Positions 16,362 through 25,367 of a stretch of DNA of 64,000 nt are shown here, one piece after another (the stretch's first letter is position 1; each line of letters starts with the position of its first letter). The stretch comes from CAVPHV01 sp963821095. Lineage in GTDB: Bacteria > Actinomycetota > Acidimicrobiia > Spongiisociales > UBA5794. Under the pieces are notes generated by a model. It ran no database searches. It was given only the letters and a program-made list of their open reading frames with translations, and had not been told where the DNA came from. The DNA lies in the NCBI GenBank assembly GCA_963821095.1, contig CAWGCJ010000007.1, forward strand, positions 186,001 to 250,000, read 5' to 3'. A program made the position numbers and the translations under genes.

Positions 16362-19094
16362 TCACAGCATTCGTCCGGGGATGTCCTTGCGGCTGGGCAG
16401 GAAGAAGCCGCCGACGGGGCGAAGTCGCATCCTGGCGTCGACCACCGAGACCCCCTCGCCGGGCGGCAGAACCTTGACGGGGTTCAAGTCGATCTCGGCG
16501 ATCTGAGGGTTGTCCTCGACGAGGGCCGACACTCGGAGCAGGAGTTCTTGCAGCGCCTCGAGGTCCCCACCGGCGGCGCCGCGGTAGCCCTCGAGCAGCT
16601 CGGCCGACTTGACCTCGGACAACATCTCGCGGGCGTCGACGTCGGAAAGGGGATTGATTCTGAAGGCAACGTCGCGCATGAGTTCCACGAAGATCCCGCC
16701 GAGTCCAAAGACGACCAGTGGTCCGAACAGCGGGTCCTCGGCCATGCCGACGATGACCTCATGGCCCTCGCCGACGAACTCTTGAACGAGCACGCCCGTG
16801 GCGTCGTCGGCGGCGGCTGTGACCTGGCGGAAGGCCCCACGGACCGCCTCGTCGCCCTGGATATCGAGGGCGATGCCACCGACATCCGACTTGTGAAGCG
16901 CCGATGCGGCGATGACCTTGAGGACGACAGGACCGCCGAGCTCGCCGGCAGCCGCAACTGCCTCGTCCTCGGTCTGAGCGCTACGGGTGCGCGCCGCCCG
17001 GATGCCATAGGCCGCCAGCATGTTCTCCGTCTCAGCGGCGTCGAGCCAGCCACCGTCCTTGCCGAGTCTGCGCAGTGCTGCCCGGACCGTCGTCTCCCCG
17101 GCCCCACCATCGACATCGGGGAACCGGACATACTGGCCTTCGGGCTTCTCCCGCCACTCCCGATACTCAACGGCCGCGGCGAGGGCTCGTGCCGCCGCCT
17201 CGGGGAACTGATAGACGGCAAGCTTGCTGTGCTTGCCCAGCTCCTCTTCTGCGGCTTGCGACGAGCCCATGAAGACGCCAATCGTCGTTTTGGGACTTTC
17301 GCGGTTGGCAATGGTCTCGTGGATGGCGGTCAGCGCCTCCTCGGTGCCTTCGGGTGCGGTTGGGATGTAGATGACGATGACGGCGTCGATTTCCTCGCTG
17401 TCGAGCAGCAGGTTGAGGCACGCCCGGTAGTTGTCGGCGTTGGCTGAGGCGATCATGTCGACCGGATTCCGGGGGGCCGCCATGCCGGGGAGCTGCTCGG
17501 ACAGCCGACCCTGGAGTTCGGGGGAGAACTCGGGGAGCTCCAGACCGAAGCCCTCGATGGCGTCGGCCGCCAGGATGCCGGGCCCGCCGGCGTTGGTGAG
17601 CACGGCCACCCTGCGCCCCGCCGGAAGCGGTTGGTTGGCCAGCAACTCGGTCACGTCGAACAGCTCATGGAGCGTGTTGGTGCGGATCACCCCGGCGCGG
17701 GAGAACAAGGCGTCGACGGCGACATCAACGCTGGCGAGCGAACCGGTGTGGGAGGCGGCGGCCCGCTGTCCTGCCGAGGTGCGACCCGACTTGACGACGA
17801 CGACGGGCTTCTTGCGTCCGACCCGTCGGGCGAGCCGTCCAAAACGTCGGGGGTTTCCAAAGGACTCCATGTACATGACGATGACGTCGCTTGCCGGGTC
17901 GTCCTCCCAGTAGAGGAGCAGGTCGGTGGGGCTGACGTCGGCGCCGTTGCCGAGCGAGATGAATGTGGAGATGCCGATGTTCATGGCCGCGGCCTGCTCG
18001 AGGATGGCGATCCCCAACGCCCCGCTCTGGCTGGCCATCGCCACGTTCCCGCGCGGCGGGAAGGTCGGTCCGAACTGGCCGTCCATGCTGATATTGACGT
18101 CGGTGTTGAGCAGACCCATGCAGTTGGGGCCGACGAGCCGCAATCCGCGCCGCCGGGCCGAGGTAACGATGGCCGCCTCCATCGCCGAACCGTCTTCGCC
18201 GACTTCGCTGAAGCCCGCCGAGATAACGACGACACCCTTGACGCCCTTGCGTCCGCACTCGTCGAGCGCGTCGCTCACCGCGGCGGCGGGGACGACGACA
18301 AACGCCAGGTCGACCGGGTCGGGGATGTCGAGCACCGAGGGGTACGCCAGGATTGAGTGAACGTACGGGGCGGACGGGTTAACCGGGTACACGGGTCCGG
18401 TGAAGCCGTTGATGAGCAGGTTGCGCAACAGTCTGCCGCCGATGGACGACCCATCGCGGCTGGCACCGATGACTGCGACGGACGTTGGATACAGAATCGG
18501 CATCAGCGATGCGGTGACGGCTCGCTTCTCGTGTTCCCACTCGGCTTCGCGCGCTTCGAGCGAATACTCGATGGGGAATTCGACCTCGAAGATGCCCTCC
18601 TCGAGGGTTCTCGTCAGGCGATATCCCGAGTCGCGGAAGAGCCGCATCATCCCGACGTTCTCTGCCAGCACGAACGCCTCGAACTCGGTGATGCCCCGCA
18701 GCCGCGCATAGACCGTGAGGTGTTGGAGCAGGTGACGGCCGATGCCGCGCCCTTGCCAGGCGTCCTCGACGAGGAAGGCGACCTCGGCGACCTTGAAGTC
18801 CTCAGTGGTTCGTTCGGACAGCACGTCGTAGCGGCCGACCGCGACCATTTCGTCACCGTGTACGGCGATGAGGGCCATACGGTCGTCGTAGTCGAGCGTG
18901 GTGAAGTGACGCAGCTCCTCGGGGCTCAGATCGAGCTTCATCCCGAAGAAACGGTGATAGACGCTCTCGGGACCGACCCGCTGGAAGAAGCGGTGTTCCC
19001 GCTCGGCGTCATCGGGTCGAATCGGGCGGATGTGGATGGCTTGACCATCCTTGAGGAGTACGTCGAACTCGAACTCGGTTGGGTACTCGGCCAT
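16362..19094 (-). CDS. GNAT acetyltransferase fused to NDP-forming acyl-CoA synthetase (Pat-like)
   Basis: 910 aa. The N-terminal GNAT domain (residues ~1-175; VEDAWQGRGIGRHLLQHLTVYAR is the acetyl-CoA loop) is followed by CoA-binding (SVAVIGASRDGSSIGGRLLRN), succinyl-CoA-ligase-like domains with a phospho-His-type ASHTGSLA, and a C-terminal ATP-grasp (GGPVVLKVIAASALHKSDVGG). E. coli PatZ has the reverse order, with GNAT at the C-terminus. Such proteins acetylate lysines, for example on acetyl-CoA synthetase. The presence of the His may mean the ligase part is still catalytic. I chose ATG 19094 because the residues after it begin the conserved GNAT sequence; an in-frame ATG at 19151 is possible. 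Confidence 0.9.
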   Translation of the reverse strand: MAEYPTEFEFDVLLKDGQAIHIRPIRPDDAEREHRFFQRVGPESVYHRFFGMKLDLSPEELRHFTTLDYDDRMALIAVHGDEMVAVGRYDVLSERTTEDFKVAEVAFLVEDAWQGRGIGRHLLQHLTVYARLRGITEFEAFVLAENVGMMRLFRDSGYRLTRTLEEGIFEVEFPIEYSLEAREAEWEHEKRAVTASLMPILYPTSVAVIGASRDGSSIGGRLLRNLLINGFTGPVYPVNPSAPYVHSILAYPSVLDIPDPVDLAFVVVPAAAVSDALDECGRKGVKGVVVISAGFSEVGEDGSAMEAAIVTSARRRGLRLVGPNCMGLLNTDVNISMDGQFGPTFPPRGNVAMASQSGALGIAILEQAAAMNIGISTFISLGNGADVSPTDLLLYWEDDPASDVIVMYMESFGNPRRFGRLARRVGRKKPVVVVKSGRTSAGQRAAASHTGSLASVDVAVDALFSRAGVIRTNTLHELFDVTELLANQPLPAGRRVAVLTNAGGPGILAADAIEGFGLELPEFSPELQGRLSEQLPGMAAPRNPVDMIASANADNYRACLNLLLDSEEIDAVIVIYIPTAPEGTEEALTAIHETIANRESPKTTIGVFMGSSQAAEEELGKHSKLAVYQFPEAAARALAAAVEYREWREKPEGQYVRFPDVDGGAGETTVRAALRRLGKDGGWLDAAETENMLAAYGIRAARTRSAQTEDEAVAAAGELGGPVVLKVIAASALHKSDVGGIALDIQGDEAVRGAFRQVTAAADDATGVLVQEFVGEGHEVIVGMAEDPLFGPLVVFGLGGIFVELMRDVAFRINPLSDVDAREMLSEVKSAELLEGYRGAAGGDLEALQELLLRVSALVEDNPQIAEIDLNPVKVLPPGEGVSVVDARMRLRPVGGFFLPSRKDIPGRML

Positions 19095-19249
19095 GACTGT
19101 CCTTGCTGGGTTGGTGGCAAACCACAAACTACCGAATGTCGGAGCGACCAAATCCGCGGCGTGGCAATTTGGTGGTTTCTGTGGCTCTACGACCCCGAAC
19201 GTGGCAGACTTGAAACACGCAGTAACGCTCCGTTCGTACCGCGGGTCCG

Positions 19250-20710
19250 ATGAGGGAGGAGGACGTCATCGCGCAATCCAACGGTGGCCACCCCACCATC
19301 ATCCAGGGCGGCATGGGCGTCGCGGTTTCCGGTTGGGAACTCGCCAACGCCGTGGCGGCCAAGGGCCAAATGGGCGTCGTTTCGGGTACTGCCCTCGATC
19401 TGGTGTGCTCGCGTCGGTTGCAGCTTGGCGATGCTGGTGGTCACGTGCGCCGCGCCCTCGAACACTTCCCGGTCCCCGAGGCTGCGCAGCGTGTGCTCGA
19501 CACGTATTACGTGCCGGGCGGCAAGGACCCGGCTACTCCCTTCAAGAATGTGCGCAGCATGACGATCACGCCGTCAACAGAGCTGCTCGAGCTCCTCGTT
19601 ATCGGCAACTTCGTCGAGGTGTATCTAGCCAAGGAGAACGTTGCCGGGCCGGTTGGCATCAACTTCATGCGCAAGATCGAACTCCCGCTGGTTCCCTCAG
19701 CCTACGGGGCGCTGCTGGCCGGTGTCGACTACGTCATCGTCGGGGCGGGCAATCCACGGGAACTGCCCGAGGTACTCAACAAGCTGGCGATGCATGAGGA
19801 CGTCGGGCTCGCCCTGCGGGTGCAAGGTACGACCTCGGCCGACGGCGATATCGAGGCCGTATTCAGTCCCCGCGAACTCTTTGGGCCCGACCTCGGCCCG
19901 CTACGACGGCCGCCGTTTCTGGCCATTGTTGCCTCACTCGATCTGGCCGCGGGCTTGGCCAACTCTCCGGCACATCGACCGGAGGGCTTTGTGGTCGAGG
20001 GCAACATGGCTGGTGGCCACAACGCCCCGCCCCGCGGCCCGCGCCGGATGGATGATCGGGGCCAGCCGATCTATGACGAGCTCGACGTGGTCGACCTCGC
20101 CGGGTTGGCGGAAATCGGATTGCCGTTCTGGCTGGCCGGTTCGTACGCCACCCCCGACGGACTCAAGGCGGCGCAAGCTGCCGGCGCCGTCGGCATCCAG
20201 GTCGGCACCGCCTTTGCCCTGTCGGCCGAGTCCGGTATCGAGACCAGCTTGAAGCGTGACATCCTCGGCCAGGTCGCCACCGGAGGCATCGAGGTTCGCA
20301 CCGATTGGCGAGCCTCCCCGACCGGCTTCCCCTTCAAGGTCGTCGAGGTAGATGGCACTCTCTCGGACCCCACCGTCTACGAGGAGCGGCGTCGGGTATG
20401 CGACCTCGGGGTGCTGCGGGTCCCGTTCAAGACGGAGGACGGCAACATCGGCTATCGCTGTCCGGCCGAACCCGAACGTGCCTACACGGCGGTGAAGGCC
20501 GGCAGGCCCGCCAACATGGAGGGCCGCATCTGTCTGTGCAACGGCCTTCTTGCCACGGCCGGCCTCGCCCAGGTACGGCCGAGCGGATACGTCGAGCCGC
20601 CGGTGGTCACCGGAGGCTCCGACTATCGGGCGGTCGAACACCTGATGGCCGCAGCGGCCCCGGGGGAGGACTTCTACACCGCGGCGGACGTCATCGACTA
20701 CCTGCTGTAG
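19250..20710 (+). CDS. Nitronate monooxygenase-like flavoprotein
   Basis: 486 aa FMN-dependent TIM barrel of the 2-nitropropane dioxygenase family, longer than the usual 320-350 aa. The N-terminus PTIIQGGMGVAVSGWELANAVA is the FMN-site signature. The central VEGNMAGGHNAPPRGPRRM corresponds to the conserved AGGH region, and PFWLAGSYATPDGLKAAQAAGAVGIQVGTAF is the phosphate-binding block. A Cys-rich C-terminal part (NIGYRCPAEPERAY, GRICLCNGLLATAGLAQ) is an extension. Its substrate is unknown. The gene is divergent from the GNAT fusion. Confidence 0.85.
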   Translation: MREEDVIAQSNGGHPTIIQGGMGVAVSGWELANAVAAKGQMGVVSGTALDLVCSRRLQLGDAGGHVRRALEHFPVPEAAQRVLDTYYVPGGKDPATPFKNVRSMTITPSTELLELLVIGNFVEVYLAKENVAGPVGINFMRKIELPLVPSAYGALLAGVDYVIVGAGNPRELPEVLNKLAMHEDVGLALRVQGTTSADGDIEAVFSPRELFGPDLGPLRRPPFLAIVASLDLAAGLANSPAHRPEGFVVEGNMAGGHNAPPRGPRRMDDRGQPIYDELDVVDLAGLAEIGLPFWLAGSYATPDGLKAAQAAGAVGIQVGTAFALSAESGIETSLKRDILGQVATGGIEVRTDWRASPTGFPFKVVEVDGTLSDPTVYEERRRVCDLGVLRVPFKTEDGNIGYRCPAEPERAYTAVKAGRPANMEGRICLCNGLLATAGLAQVRPSGYVEPPVVTGGSDYRAVEHLMAAAAPGEDFYTAADVIDYLL

Positions 20711-20728
20711 CGGGCCGCGCCCGGTAGG

Positions 20729-21238
20729 TCAGCTCTCCGAGATGGCGATCGAGTTGATCACAACGTCGTCGAGCGGACGATCGCGTCCATCGGTTGCCGT
20801 GGTCGCGATGGCGTCGACGACGTCCTGACCTGCCGTCACCGAGCCGAAGATGGTGTAGTTGTGGGGGAGACCCACATCGGTGTGGCAGATGAAGAACTGT
20901 GACCCGTTGGTGTTGGGGCCGGCGTTCGCCATGGCCAGCGTGCCCTGGCGGTAGGCGCCCGGACCGTCGAGTTCGTCGGCAAAGCGATAGCCGGGGCCTC
21001 CGGTGCCGGAACCGGTTGGGTCGCCGCCCTGGATCATGAAGTTTTCGATGACGCGGTGGAAAATGACGCCGTCGTAGAAACCGTCATTGGCGAGGAACAC
21101 GAAGTTGTTCACCGTGTTGGGTGAGCGATCGGCGAACAGCGTCAGTTCGATGTCGCCCCTGTTGGTGCTCAGGGTGGCGGTATACGTCTTGCCGGGATCG
21201 ATAGAGAGCTCGGGCGCGGAGGGGTATTGCTTGGCCAT
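20729..21238 (-). CDS. Cyclophilin-type peptidyl-prolyl cis-trans isomerase
   Basis: 169 aa. Residues NNFVFLANDGFYDGVIFHRVI, FMIQGGDPTGSGTGGPGYRF, GTLAMANAGPNTNGSQFFI and HNYTIFGSV give the full cyclophilin active site (FHR, QGGD, GSQFFI). There is no signal peptide, so it is probably cytoplasmic. I chose ATG 21238 because the preceding residues are not cyclophilin-like and the start begins MAKQYPSAPEL. Confidence 0.95.
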   Translation of the reverse strand: MAKQYPSAPELSIDPGKTYTATLSTNRGDIELTLFADRSPNTVNNFVFLANDGFYDGVIFHRVIENFMIQGGDPTGSGTGGPGYRFADELDGPGAYRQGTLAMANAGPNTNGSQFFICHTDVGLPHNYTIFGSVTAGQDVVDAIATTATDGRDRPLDDVVINSIAISES

Positions 21239-21371
21239 GGTGCCTTTCCGATGGGTCGAACGAAGGTGGAGAGTAGTGCGGTAACTCCTTGGCACCGTGT
21301 ACGGTCAGATAGTCGAGTTCTCTGGGCTTCGGTCGGTGGGAACCGCTGGACGACCGAACCGAGGAGAGCTG

Positions 21372-22274
21372 ATGGCCGACAACGAGGTGTACTCGCTGCT
21401 CGAGGCAGTTACGCCGTCCGTCGACAGGCTCATGGCCGAGCACCGCCGGCGGCGTGAACATTGGTACGCCCACGAGTACGTTCCGTGGGAGCAGGGCCGC
21501 AGCTTTGTGGTCGAACCATGGGAGGAATCCCAGGCGTCCCTGTCGCCCGAGGTGCGCACCGCATTGGTGCTGAACTTGCTCACCGAGGACAACCTGCCCT
21601 ACTACCACGCCGAGATCGAGAAGCACCTGCCCGGCGGGTCGCCCTGGCAGGACTGGAATCGGCTGTGGACCGCCGAGGAGGGCCAACACGCCATTGCGTT
21701 GCGGAGTTATCTGCTCACCTCGCGCAATTGTGATCCGGCCGAACTCGAGGATGATCGTCTCGCCACGATGGAGAACGGGTACGAGGGCGACTTCCATAAC
21801 CCGATCGACGTGTTCGTCTACACGTCGGCGCAGGAGCTGGCGACTCGGGTGTCTCACCGCAACGCCGGCAAACTCGCCGATGACAAAACGGCCTACGAGA
21901 TCATGGCGAGGATCGCCGCCGACGAGAACCATCACTACATCTTCTACAAGAGCGTGGTGGCCGACATGCTGGCGGAGAATCCTTCACCGGTGCTCGAGTC
22001 GATGCATCGGGTGCTGGCCAACTTCCAGATGCCCGGCACCGGCATCCCCGGCTACCTGCGGCGGGCCGTCGCCATGGCGAAGTCTGGCGTCTACAACCTG
22101 CGCCAGCATCACGACCGAGTGGTGGTGCCGTTACTGAAGGATTGGAAGGTGGATCAGCTGACCGACTTGACGCCAGAGGCCGCCGAGGTGCAGCAGAAGA
22201 TCATGGAGCTGCCGAAGCGGATCCTGCGCCGTGCCGACGCTTTTGATCGGCGCTTTGGTGAGGTAGCTCAGTAG
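21372..22274 (+). CDS. Acyl-[ACP] desaturase (ferritin-like di-iron)
   Basis: 300 aa. It introduces a double bond into acyl chains for unsaturated fatty acids. The di-iron ligands are visible: the Glu in LLTEDNLPYYH, EEGQH in WTAEEGQHAIAL, the Glu in SAQELATRVSH, and DENHH in IAADENHHYIFYK. This matches the soluble desaturase family (mycobacterial DesA1/DesA2 type). GAGGAGA (21361-21367) precedes ATG 21372. It converges with a lipoprotein gene. Confidence 0.9.
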   Translation: MADNEVYSLLEAVTPSVDRLMAEHRRRREHWYAHEYVPWEQGRSFVVEPWEESQASLSPEVRTALVLNLLTEDNLPYYHAEIEKHLPGGSPWQDWNRLWTAEEGQHAIALRSYLLTSRNCDPAELEDDRLATMENGYEGDFHNPIDVFVYTSAQELATRVSHRNAGKLADDKTAYEIMARIAADENHHYIFYKSVVADMLAENPSPVLESMHRVLANFQMPGTGIPGYLRRAVAMAKSGVYNLRQHHDRVVVPLLKDWKVDQLTDLTPEAAEVQQKIMELPKRILRRADAFDRRFGEVAQ

Positions 22275-22278
22275 GCAC

Positions 22279-22294
22279 TCCCGAGATGTCGGGA
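22279..22294. terminator. Weak hairpin in the convergent gap
   Basis: TCCCGA-GATG-TCGGGA, a 6-bp perfect stem with 4-nt loop just after the desaturase stop and without a T-run. The rest of the 117-bp gap holds no gene that I can see. Confidence 0.35.
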
Positions 22295-22391
22295 ACCGAT
22301 TGGGCCGGGGCAGCGTCAAAGGTTGGGCCCATGGGGGGACCCTCCACCGCCTCTGACGCCACGGCGACTTCTGCTCAAACTGTGGGGACTT

Positions 22392-23726
22392 TTAGTCTCC
22401 GGCGAGGAAGAACCGCCACTCACCGCTGCCGTCGATCCCGTGGCGCCAACCGACGTAGCCGCCGAGAACATCGAACATCTCTTCGAGTTCATTCACCGGG
22501 TACAACTCGAGGAGCGCGGCATAGTCGGCGTCCGGCAACCCGTCACCGTACGGTGAGGTCAGGTCCGCCATCGCCGATGGCCACAGGTAGAAGCCGTCTG
22601 CCTCGGCGTCGGCGAGCTCGGCATAGGCCAGGTTGAGGTGCCGGGCCATCGCCGCTACTACGGCACTGCCCCGGATCTCGAGGTCCATCCAGAACTCGGG
22701 GACGTCGCCCCCACCAAAGCTGGCTTCGAAGCCGTTCTCACCCTGGTTGGCCAGTTCGCCGAGCGCTCCGTAGTCGCAGGCCATGGCGGCTCTGAAGATG
22801 GCGTCACGCATTGCCGCCACGTCGTCGGGTAGTCCCTCCTGAGCCAGCGGCTCGAGCTCGAGGCCGGTGGTCGAGCAGATCGCCGGGTTCTCATCTTCGA
22901 GGTTGGTCGTCTTGATCTCCAGGGTGGTCCGGTCGAGCAGGGCATAGCCGTCCTGGCCGGACACGGCGATGGCGGTTTCGGTGCCGGTGAGATCCTGGAA
23001 GAGCACCAATCCAACCGGCTCGTTGATCGTCCAATACCCGGGGAGTGTCGTGTCGGGCGGGGGCGGGTAGCCGCTGTCGCTAACCCATGGGAAGACCCGG
23101 ACCAGCGCTTCACCGGTGGCGCGTTCGATCCGGCAGACCATCGAGTCGGGGAGACCACCGTCGCCCTGTTTGGCGCAGTAGGCGGCGTCGGGGGTGAGCA
23201 CCAGCCGTTCCGGCGGCAGCCCGGGCAGTGGCCAGGCCCGGATGATTGCACCGCTCGATCCGTCCAGCAGCAGAACCTCTCCGTATTCGAAGACGCTGAC
23301 GAAATCCGCCACGTACTGCCCGCTTGTATCGCCGAGCAGGCCGTTGTCGGTGAGCGTCCCCACGTCGTCGTGGGGCCGGGAGAGGACCCAGACGCCCTCG
23401 GCGGCGCGCAGTTCGAAGACCGGATGGACTCGCAACTCGATCGGCAGCGCAGCAAGTTCGGGCACCACGCCGTCTCGCTGTGCATCCGCGGCGCTTTGGC
23501 TTGGCTCGCCGGAGACGAGGATCGTGGTGGTCGTCAGCGCCGGCGGCTCGGTGGTCGTTGGCGTCTTTGTGGTGCTTGAGGCCGGTGGCGCCGCCGTAGT
23601 GGTGGTAGCCGGTGCATCCGGGGCTGCCGGGGTAGTGGTGTCGCTGGACTCAGTTCCACACGAGGCGGCCAGCATGGCCACGACGAGGACTGGGGTCCAG
23701 ATCCGAAACGTCCGCAGCCTTGTCAT
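22392..23726 (-). CDS. Predicted lipoprotein, 444 aa
   Basis: The signal peptide ends in a lipobox, LAASC, near residue 22. It is followed by a Thr/Ala/Pro-rich linker (residues ~25-70), then a globular domain with repeated short beta motifs (AYCAKQGDGGLPDSMVCRIERATG, TGTETAIAVSGQDGYALLD). It is anchored outside the membrane. I do not recognise a family; the beta-rich layout could be a propeller. I use ATG 23726 because it gives a normal signal peptide. Confidence 0.75.
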   Translation of the reverse strand: MTRLRTFRIWTPVLVVAMLAASCGTESSDTTTPAAPDAPATTTTAAPPASSTTKTPTTTEPPALTTTTILVSGEPSQSAADAQRDGVVPELAALPIELRVHPVFELRAAEGVWVLSRPHDDVGTLTDNGLLGDTSGQYVADFVSVFEYGEVLLLDGSSGAIIRAWPLPGLPPERLVLTPDAAYCAKQGDGGLPDSMVCRIERATGEALVRVFPWVSDSGYPPPPDTTLPGYWTINEPVGLVLFQDLTGTETAIAVSGQDGYALLDRTTLEIKTTNLEDENPAICSTTGLELEPLAQEGLPDDVAAMRDAIFRAAMACDYGALGELANQGENGFEASFGGGDVPEFWMDLEIRGSAVVAAMARHLNLAYAELADAEADGFYLWPSAMADLTSPYGDGLPDADYAALLELYPVNELEEMFDVLGGYVGWRHGIDGSGEWRFFLAGD

Positions 23727-23807
23727 CAGCGCCTCCGAGTGATGAGTGGAGTCGGTCGGATACGCCAAGAACGCTATCGCACCTCGGTCGAGTTCCCCGA
23801 CAGCAGA

Positions 23808-23968
23808 GTCAGATGCGGCGTCGGGCCGACGTCTGTTCTGTTGGCGCGGTCTGGGGTCAGATGCGGCGTCGGGCCGACGTCTGTTCTGTTGGCGTGGTCT
23901 GGGGTCAGATGCGGCGTCGGGCCGACGTCTGTTCTGTTGGCGCGGTCTGGGGTCAGATGCGGCGTCGG
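23808..23968. repeat. 48-bp tandem repeat, three full copies plus 17 bp
   Basis: Copies start at 23808, 23856 and 23904, with a partial fourth at 23952-23968. The unit begins GTCAGATGCGGCGTCGG and ends TTGGCGCGGTCTGG. The three full copies differ by a single base (C to T in copy 2). The partial copy coincides with the last codons and stop of the DEAD-box helicase gene, so the array seems to have grown out of the helicase 3' end. It lies between the divergent-facing ends of the helicase and lipoprotein genes. Confidence 0.95.
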
Positions 23969-25275
23969 CGTCGCCGGCCCAGCGGGCGACCGGTGGCGGC
24001 CTTGATCGGAGCGTCCTCTTGGTTCGGGTGCCAATTCGACAAGTCGGCCACTCGTTCGTCGTTGGAGAACATCTTGACCATCGGGACGTTGAGACCGGCT
24101 TGGCGTTGGATCCGGATCACCTCATTGACCTGATCCCACTCGACCAGCGTGACAACGAGTCCCGACTCGCCGGCGCGGGCGGTACGTCCGGAGCGGTGCA
24201 GGTACGTCTTGGGGTCATCCGGCGGGTCGAAGTGGATCACAATGTCGACCCCTTCGACGTGAAGCCCGCGGGCGGCCACGTTGGTGGCGACCAGCACCGG
24301 GGTCGTTCCGGCGGTGAAGCTCTCCAGTGCCTTCTCCCGCTTGTACTGGGGAAGGTCGCCGTGGATCGCCTTGGCATCGACTCCAAGGTCACGCAGATCG
24401 TTGGCGGTTCGCTCACATCCGTGCTTGGTGCGCACGAACACCAGCGTGCGGTCGGCGCCTGCCGCGATGGCAGCCGCCATCTTGGCCTTGTCCATGTAGT
24501 GGACCTTGAGGAAACGGTGGGACATCGTGTCCACCATGTCGTTGCTCGACACCACCTCATGGGCGACCGGGTCTTGCATGTAGCTGCTGATGAGCGTGCC
24601 GACCTGGCCGTCGAGTGTGGCCGAGAAGAGCATGGTGTGGTGGTCGCTCTCGACGGTTCGCATGATGCGCCGGACCTGGGGGAGGAACCCCATGTCGGCC
24701 ATTTGGTCGGCCTCGTCGATGGTCACGTAGGCAACGTCGCTCAGCGACATCTCCTTGCGCTCCATGAGGTCGATGAGCCGGCCCGGGGTGGCGACGACGA
24801 TCTCGACCCCGCGGCGGAACGCATCGATCTGTTTGCTCATTGATGCGCCGCCGTAGACCGCGACCAGGCTGAAGCCGCGGGCATTGGCGAGAGGCTCGAG
24901 TTCGCTGGCCACCTGGTTGGCGAGCTCACGGGTGGGCACCAAGATCAGGGCTTGCGGCTTGCCTTTTGCGGCCTTCGTGATGGACTGCACAATGGGCAGC
25001 CCGAAGGCGAGGGTCTTGCCGGAGCCGGTCTGGGCCTTTCCGGTGACATCTCGTCCGGCCATTGCGTCGGGAATGGTCAACACCTGGATCGGGAACGGGG
25101 CTTCGATGCCGCGTTCGTTGAGGATGGCGACCAGGTCGTCGGCGATGCCGAGGTCGGCAAAGGTGCCGTCGGTGAGGAGCTCGGTGGTTGGTGTTTCGGG
25201 TGTGATCAACGTGACATCTCTCAGTGGTGGAAAGTGCGAGGGGGCCAAACGAGCTGGTTCAGCCGCTCCCTCCAT
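23953..25275 (-). CDS. DEAD-box ATP-dependent RNA helicase
   Basis: About 440 aa. Q motif FPIQVLTIP, Walker A AQTGSGKT, PTRELANQV, TPGRL, DEAD variant DEADQMADMGF, SAT, then the helicase C domain with LVFVRTKHGCERTANDL, NVAARGLHVEGVDIVIHFD and HRSGRTARAG. It ends in a run of arginines (RRRRRRI) after a short tail, with no long C-terminal RNA-binding extension. It unwinds structured RNA, probably in ribosome biogenesis or cold response. The exact start is uncertain: ATG 25275 or a downstream start near 25206. The last codons are within the tandem repeat. Confidence 0.9.
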   Translation of the reverse strand: MEGAAEPARLAPSHFPPLRDVTLITPETPTTELLTDGTFADLGIADDLVAILNERGIEAPFPIQVLTIPDAMAGRDVTGKAQTGSGKTLAFGLPIVQSITKAAKGKPQALILVPTRELANQVASELEPLANARGFSLVAVYGGASMSKQIDAFRRGVEIVVATPGRLIDLMERKEMSLSDVAYVTIDEADQMADMGFLPQVRRIMRTVESDHHTMLFSATLDGQVGTLISSYMQDPVAHEVVSSNDMVDTMSHRFLKVHYMDKAKMAAAIAAGADRTLVFVRTKHGCERTANDLRDLGVDAKAIHGDLPQYKREKALESFTAGTTPVLVATNVAARGLHVEGVDIVIHFDPPDDPKTYLHRSGRTARAGESGLVVTLVEWDQVNEVIRIQRQAGLNVPMVKMFSNDERVADLSNWHPNQEDAPIKAATGRPLGRRRRRRI

Positions 25276-25367
25276 ACGCCAACTTAGTCGGATCGAGGCT
25301 TCTGGCGAACATGGATGCAACACGGTGCGCCCAAATCCGCCACGATCCGCGGGGGTAAAGTGCGGGC

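Noticed and set aside
22384..22400. GGGGACTTTTAGTCTCC, close to a DosR box
   Set aside because: It lies at the 3' end of a gene between two convergent genes, where no promoter is expected; kept only as a coincidence.
23808..23968. Possible CRISPR array
   Set aside because: Units are directly adjacent with no unique spacers, and no cas gene is near.
23774..24034. Frame encoding a 16-residue repeat within the 48-bp array
   Set aside because: The repeat unit is a multiple of three so every frame stays open; no ribosome binding site or domain supports it.
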